From JAVEVH01 sp034005145 (GTDB lineage Bacteria > Patescibacteriota > Dojkabacteria > SC72), in assembly GCA_034005145.1 (NCBI GenBank), contig JAVEVH010000032.1, forward strand, positions 1-8,069: a stretch of DNA of 8,069 bases. Direction: 5' to 3'. Numbering within the stretch: the stretch's first letter is position 1; every line of letters starts with the position of its first letter. Under the pieces are notes generated by a model that was given only the letters and a program-made list of their open reading frames with translations, was not told the DNA's origin and ran no database searches. Below are positions 4,960 through 8,069 of this stretch, one piece after another. The translations under genes and the position numbers were made by a program.

Positions 4960-5751
4960 ATGAATGTGTGGACAGAATATAGTGTTAAATTAGCAAGTCA
5001 GGAAAATTATCTAGATAGGCTATACAGAGTTTATCCAACGATTCCAAATGAGGTAAGAGAATTAAATACTGAAGTATGGGAAATGATTAAGAAAGCTTAT
5101 GAATCAAAAAATTCTACAGATTTAATTAAAGCTTTATTATCCCTTGACCTTTTCCCAGTAAAGGATGGTTATGTTGCTTATTTAAGAAAAGATAAAGGTG
5201 CTATTGAACGTAATCCTGAGACTATCAACCGTTTAGCGGGTCAAGTTTTTAGTTTGAGTTTAGATGAGTTGTTTGAAAAATGTTCTGAGCCCAAAGAAAC
5301 AAACAGACAGATGGGACAAGCCTTTCGTAGATGGTTAAATAAAGGGGAAATTGGGGTGCCCATAATAAAAAACAAGGTGGAGTTTTTAGAATTTGAGGGT
5401 AATTGCATTTTAGACGGTGGAGATAAAGAGTTAGATGACTTCGCAAAAGAGTATCTTGGATATACAGCAAATAAAGGTTTAGATCTAATAGCCAAATTTA
5501 ACAAAAAAATGATTATTGGAGAAGCTAAGTTTTTAACAGATTTTGGGGGTCATCAAAATGCCCAATTAAGAGATGCTCTTTTTCTTTTGGAGGGGAAGTT
5601 TGATAAAAGTGAATATACTGTTGAAAGAATAGCTATATTAGATGGTGTCTGTTACATAGAGGGTGGAAATAAGATGTTCAAGGAAATTTCAGAGTTTGAC
5701 GGTACAATTATGAGTGCACTATTTTTGAAAGACTTTTTATATCAAATCTAA
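4960..5751 (+). CDS. Type II restriction endonuclease, PD-(D/E)XK fold
   Basis: A 263-aa nuclease paired with the downstream methyltransferase. The catalytic core is at residues 161-180: KGLDLIAKF, with Asp165, then IIGEAKF with Glu178 and Lys180, that is D-x12-E-A-K, the PD-(D/E)XK arrangement. The following FLTDFGGHQNAQLRDAL resembles the conserved block after the catalytic core in Tsp45I-type enzymes (target GTSAC), so that subfamily is a candidate; I recall the resemblance and could not check it. The N-terminal half (1-150) is mostly helical and would hold dimer and specificity contacts. No Shine-Dalgarno is visible before ATGAATGTG. Its stop and the methyltransferase start share one base (TAATG), so translation is coupled. 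It is full length with no frameshift, so it is probably active. Confidence 0.82.
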   Translation: MNVWTEYSVKLASQENYLDRLYRVYPTIPNEVRELNTEVWEMIKKAYESKNSTDLIKALLSLDLFPVKDGYVAYLRKDKGAIERNPETINRLAGQVFSLSLDELFEKCSEPKETNRQMGQAFRRWLNKGEIGVPIIKNKVEFLEFEGNCILDGGDKELDDFAKEYLGYTANKGLDLIAKFNKKMIIGEAKFLTDFGGHQNAQLRDALFLLEGKFDKSEYTVERIAILDGVCYIEGGNKMFKEISEFDGTIMSALFLKDFLYQI

Positions 5752-6773
5752 TGAAGCTAGACAATTTAATCGAAAAACAAATACCAGAGAGCAGGTTGTA
5801 TCTAGGAGATAATTCTGTAGTTCTGAAAAAACTTATTGCAGAAGGTATTAAAGTAGACTTAACCTATATTGATCCTCCATTTTCTACTAATGGTGTATTT
5901 AGGAAGGGGGGGAGTAGAGTTTCAACTATTAGTTCTTCAAAAGCTGATGAAATAGCTTACACAGATACTCTTGTTGGAGACAAATTTTTGGATTTCCTTC
6001 GTGAGAGAATTATCTTGATAAAAGAGATCCTTAGTGAGAGAGGGACACTTTATCTTCATATTGATACGAAGGTCGGGTACAAGGTAAGGGCTTTGTTGGA
6101 TGAGGTATTTGGAGAGAATCGTTTTATTAGTGAAATTACAAGAATTAAGTGTAATCCTAAGAATTTTAGCCGTAAAGCATTTGGAAATATAAAGGATGTC
6201 ATCTATGTCTACAGTAAAACAGAGGATTACATCTGGAATAACCCAAGAGAGCCCTTTTCAGAGGAAGATATTAGGAGATTATTTCCTAAAGAAAAGGATG
6301 GGAGGTTATATACAACAAACCCATTACACGCTCCAGGGGAAACAAGAAACGGTGAAACGGGTAAAAAGTGGAGAGATATGCTTCCTCCTGAAGGTCGTCA
6401 TTGGAGATATCCTCCTTCAGAGTTAGAAAAACTAGAGAAGAAAGGTCTTATCGAATGGTCTAGCAATGGAAATCCAAGAAAGATGATATTTGCAGACGAA
6501 ATGAAGAAGAAAGGTAAGGCTGTACAAGACGTTTGGACTTATAAAGATCCAGTCAGACCAAAATATCCAACTGAAAAAAACAGAGAAATGCTAGAGTTAA
6601 TTGTCAAAACTTCTTCGAATCCAGGAAGTATAGTTTTGGACTGTTTTTGTGGTTCTGGGAGTACTTTGTTAGCTGCAAATAAGTTAGACAGGAAATTTAT
6701 AGGTATTGATGAGTCTAAAGTTGCTATAAATACTGTTATTAAACAAATTCCAGAACAAAGAAAGTTGATATAG
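5751..6773 (+). CDS. DNA methyltransferase, beta class, likely N6-adenine
   Basis: The protective partner of the endonuclease, using S-adenosylmethionine to methylate the target. Catalytic motif IV is TYIDPPF (residues 38-44), near the N-terminus; the SAM-binding motif I is LDCFCGSGSTLLAA (about 296-309), near the C-terminus, followed by the motif II acid in KFIGIDESK. This order, IV first and I last, defines the beta class. The segments GTLYLHIDTKVGYKVRALLDEVFG (98-121) and YPTEKNREMLELIVKTSSNPGS are typical of this class, and the target recognition region lies between about 125 and 280. DPPF favours adenine over cytosine N4 as substrate. Length (340 aa) is normal for a Type II enzyme and too short for a Type III Mod. 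The gene ends at a TAG followed by TTTTTG, and the next gene is convergent. Confidence 0.9.
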   Translation: MKLDNLIEKQIPESRLYLGDNSVVLKKLIAEGIKVDLTYIDPPFSTNGVFRKGGSRVSTISSSKADEIAYTDTLVGDKFLDFLRERIILIKEILSERGTLYLHIDTKVGYKVRALLDEVFGENRFISEITRIKCNPKNFSRKAFGNIKDVIYVYSKTEDYIWNNPREPFSEEDIRRLFPKEKDGRLYTTNPLHAPGETRNGETGKKWRDMLPPEGRHWRYPPSELEKLEKKGLIEWSSNGNPRKMIFADEMKKKGKAVQDVWTYKDPVRPKYPTEKNREMLELIVKTSSNPGSIVLDCFCGSGSTLLAANKLDRKFIGIDESKVAINTVIKQIPEQRKLI

Positions 6774-6881
6774 TTTTTGTGTGATACTTGTTAACACTAC
6801 TCTTCAAATATTTATGGAGTATTCTTCTTTTATGAAGATTTTAATGTTATATTATTTTAAGGATAGATCTAGGGATAGAAG

Positions 6882-6897
6882 GTTGGTGTTCACCAAC
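6882..6897. repeat. Perfect 16-base palindrome between convergent genes
   Basis: GTTGGTGT joined to ACACCAAC through its own complement gives a perfect 16-base palindrome (6882-6897), seven bases from the DUF3800 stop and about 110 bases past the methyltransferase stop. As RNA it forms GTTGGT/ACCAAC with loop GTTC on either strand. Neither side carries a T run, so it is not a standard intrinsic terminator; it may be a bidirectional RNA 3' end or a protein site. The rest of 6774-6904 is AT-rich and holds no gene I can support. Confidence 0.5.
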
Positions 6898-6904
6898 AGC
6901 AAGA

Positions 6905-7774
6905 TTAAGTCTTGTGGGATCCTTCTTCTAGAATATCCTTGTATAATATCTTATCTTTCACCTCTGGTATACATTTTATTCCATTTCCCCAGATACCCTT
7001 ATATTTGGGATGTTCGGATGAGAAGATTTTTTCTTTCAATAGCGTGTCAAAAAATATTTTTTCAACAACTAGTTTTGAGGTCTTCGGATTTAATGTTTGG
7101 TACATTGCGGATGCGGCATAGTCGCCAAGATTTAATAATGGGTGATTGGACGAATTACTAAGTGATGTTTGTCCTATTCTTTCGGGGAATATCATATTTT
7201 TAGAAGAACCAGAGTGCAAACTCTTCTCAAAGAGATAACCTTCAAGCTCCGTTGTTTTTATGTGATTGCGGGAAGAAATTAGAATATGTGTTTTTCTTTT
7301 CCCTTCTTGTTTTGTTAACCAAGAAATTCTCTCAAGTAAATCGAGTGTTCCATAGAAGTACATAGAAGGATATCTACAAGCCGAATGATTATTTTCAATT
7401 AAACTTGGTTTGTAGAATATGCAGTGAATTGTTTGATATTCTATGTTACTAAGTTGAGCAAAGAGTTCCACGGACTGATTGTGTTTGAGTTCCTTAAAAG
7501 ACATTTTATATAAAGGTCTGTCTTTGAGCTTAGCTTTCGAGAAATTCTTCAGAATATCCAATAGCATATTTGCATTTTGCTTAGATACAATAAATGCTGA
7601 AACTGTGAACCATTCCCTATATCCTTGTTTTGTATTGTCAAAATTCTCATCTCCAGCCTCATCTATATAAGCAAAGAAGTCTTGAGAGCAATTATAACCA
7701 TCTGTTGTTCTAGAATAGTTAGGGTTTATATTTTTAAGTGAAGGATACTTTTTTCCCATAGCGGATTTTATCAT
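6905..7774 (-). CDS. DUF3800-family protein, 289 aa
   Basis: Recognised by the N-terminal FAYIDEAGDENF (residues 34-45, with Asp38 and Glu39), the following WFTVSAFIV strand, and the C-terminal block LLNLGDYAASAMYQTL with Asp218, the features of DUF3800. The fold is thought to be related to RNase H-like nucleases, with these acidic residues as the likely metal site, but activity is not established. Such genes are often found next to defence genes, and I recall DUF3800 among the accessory proteins of some retron types. Here it is convergent with the methyltransferase and not in the RT operon, so any link is inference. The ATG at 7774 is used; an internal ATG at 7759 (MGKKYPSL) is an alternative. 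Neither has a good Shine-Dalgarno. All family blocks are present, so it looks intact. Confidence 0.82.
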   Translation of the reverse strand: MIKSAMGKKYPSLKNINPNYSRTTDGYNCSQDFFAYIDEAGDENFDNTKQGYREWFTVSAFIVSKQNANMLLDILKNFSKAKLKDRPLYKMSFKELKHNQSVELFAQLSNIEYQTIHCIFYKPSLIENNHSACRYPSMYFYGTLDLLERISWLTKQEGKRKTHILISSRNHIKTTELEGYLFEKSLHSGSSKNMIFPERIGQTSLSNSSNHPLLNLGDYAASAMYQTLNPKTSKLVVEKIFFDTLLKEKIFSSEHPKYKGIWGNGIKCIPEVKDKILYKDILEEGSHKT

Positions 7775-7960
7775 ATTGTTGTATGTAGTTATATTCCTGG
7801 CCAGTTAGTAATAATCTTGTCCTAAAAGTGCTATCTATTGTTTGTAAGAAAAGTGTGGATTTAATGGAATTTCTCATTTTGTAGTATAATCAAAAGATTA
7901 GAGAGTTCTTGAAATATGAGGTTCGCTTTCGATTTCAGGATGTCCACCATTTAAACAAAA
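7775..7960. other. Right-end intergenic region with promoter-like box and hairpin
   Basis: No gene is visible here. A perfect TATAAT lies at 7885-7890 on the + strand with a poor -35. It would drive a transcript from about 7897 through a hairpin with arms CTTGAAAT (7908-7915) and ATTTCAGG (7932-7939), whose interior can fold further as AGG-TTCG-CTT with a stable UUCG-type loop. No + strand ORF follows, so this could be a small RNA or a relic of the chromosomal flank. An 8-base palindrome CTGGCCAG (7797-7804) lies upstream of the DUF3800 gene. Confidence 0.3.
7941..7950 (+). other. Candidate right attachment site (attR)
   Basis: TGTCCACCAT matches TCTCCACCAT at the ssrA end (118-127) at 9 of 10 positions, in the same orientation, as expected for the two ends of an integrated element. 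Serine recombinases need only a short shared core. The match is short enough to arise by chance, and the sequence before it does not resemble ssrA. Confidence 0.3.
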
Positions 7961-8068
7961 TTATTCCTGACTTTGAGACTTTTGATATCTTTTCTTAATC
8001 TTGTCTATAACACCATCTCTCTTAAGTTCCTCTATTGTCAAATGTGGATTGCTCCGAAAGATAAAAGG
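7961..8068 (-). CDS. 3' end of an unidentified gene
   Basis: An open frame enters from the right edge and ends in TAA at 7961-7963. The visible 35 residues read PFIFRSNPHLTIEELKRDGV, then IDKIKKRYQKSQSQE: a helical, lysine-rich C-terminus of the kind found on many cytoplasmic proteins. I cannot name the family. If the right attachment site is where I place it, this is the first chromosomal gene beyond the element; otherwise it is more cargo. It is convergent with the possible small transcript at 7897-7950. Confidence 0.5.
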   Translation of the reverse strand, partial: PFIFRSNPHLTIEELKRDGVIDKIKKRYQKSQSQE

Positions 8069-8069
8069 A

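Larger units (their letters stand above)
126..7950. mobile_element. Putative integrated element with serine recombinase and defence cargo
   Basis: Inferred element. The left end is the ssrA 3' terminus, next to the integrase gene. The right end is placed provisionally at 7941-7950, where TGTCCACCAT matches TCTCCACCAT of the ssrA end at 9 of 10 positions. Between them lie the recombinase, a small terminase-like gene, two unknown genes, a retron-like RT operon, a restriction-modification pair and a DUF3800 gene, all accessory and none a housekeeping function. No capsid, portal, large terminase, conjugation or recognisable replication gene is visible, so it is not a complete prophage or ICE; an integrative island or a phage satellite fits better. 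The right boundary is weak, and the element could extend past the window. Confidence 0.45.

Noticed and set aside
6781..7161. 126-aa + strand open frame after the methyltransferase
   Set aside because: Most of it is antisense to the C-terminal block of the DUF3800 protein, and it has no motif or ribosome site.
1..8069. CRISPR array or alternative genetic code
   Set aside because: No regularly spaced repeats are present, and TGA is the stop of the RT and the 61-aa gene, so a TGA-glycine code is not supported.

Overview
The window looks like a small integrated mobile element sitting at the 3' end of a bacterial tmRNA (ssrA) gene. The DNA is AT-rich and uses TAA and TGA as ordinary stops. The tmRNA 3' end encodes its CCA, and most genes lack a clear Shine-Dalgarno sequence. 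The 127-aa helix-turn-helix protein resembles proteins I associate with Patescibacteria (CPR) genomes, so a CPR-like host is my best guess, but it is an inference only.

Layout. Bases 1-126 are the last part of ssrA on the + strand, ending in the T-arm, acceptor strand and CCA. A large serine recombinase on the - strand (86-1615) runs convergently into it, and its last 12 to 13 codons are antisense ssrA sequence, so this is probably the attL junction. Next come three - strand genes: a 61-aa protein, an unrecognised 250-aa protein with a C-terminal helix-turn-helix, and a 127-aa protein resembling a phage small terminase. A terminator/antiterminator-like pair of overlapping inverted repeats lies between the last two.

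From 3171 the coding strand switches to +. A -10 box is followed by about 270 bases with no usable ORF but several hairpins. After it come a 62-aa helical protein, a 93-aa XRE-type helix-turn-helix protein and a 283-aa retron-like reverse transcriptase whose start overlaps the regulator's end. This set (candidate structured RNA, small protein, HTH, divergent RT) is the most interesting part of the window: it has the layout of a retron or related RT defence system, but the diagnostic RT signatures are altered.

The next + strand unit is a Type II restriction-modification pair (4960-6773): a PD-(D/E)XK nuclease overlapping a beta-class adenine methyltransferase by one base. A DUF3800 gene faces it on the - strand (6905-7774). 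At 7941-7950 a 10-base near-copy of the ssrA end is a weak candidate for the right attachment site, followed by the 3' end of an unidentified - strand gene (7961-8068).

If both ends are right, this is a compact element of about 7.8 kb carrying its own integrase, a possible packaging/regulatory module, and three defence-type modules (RT system, restriction-modification, DUF3800).
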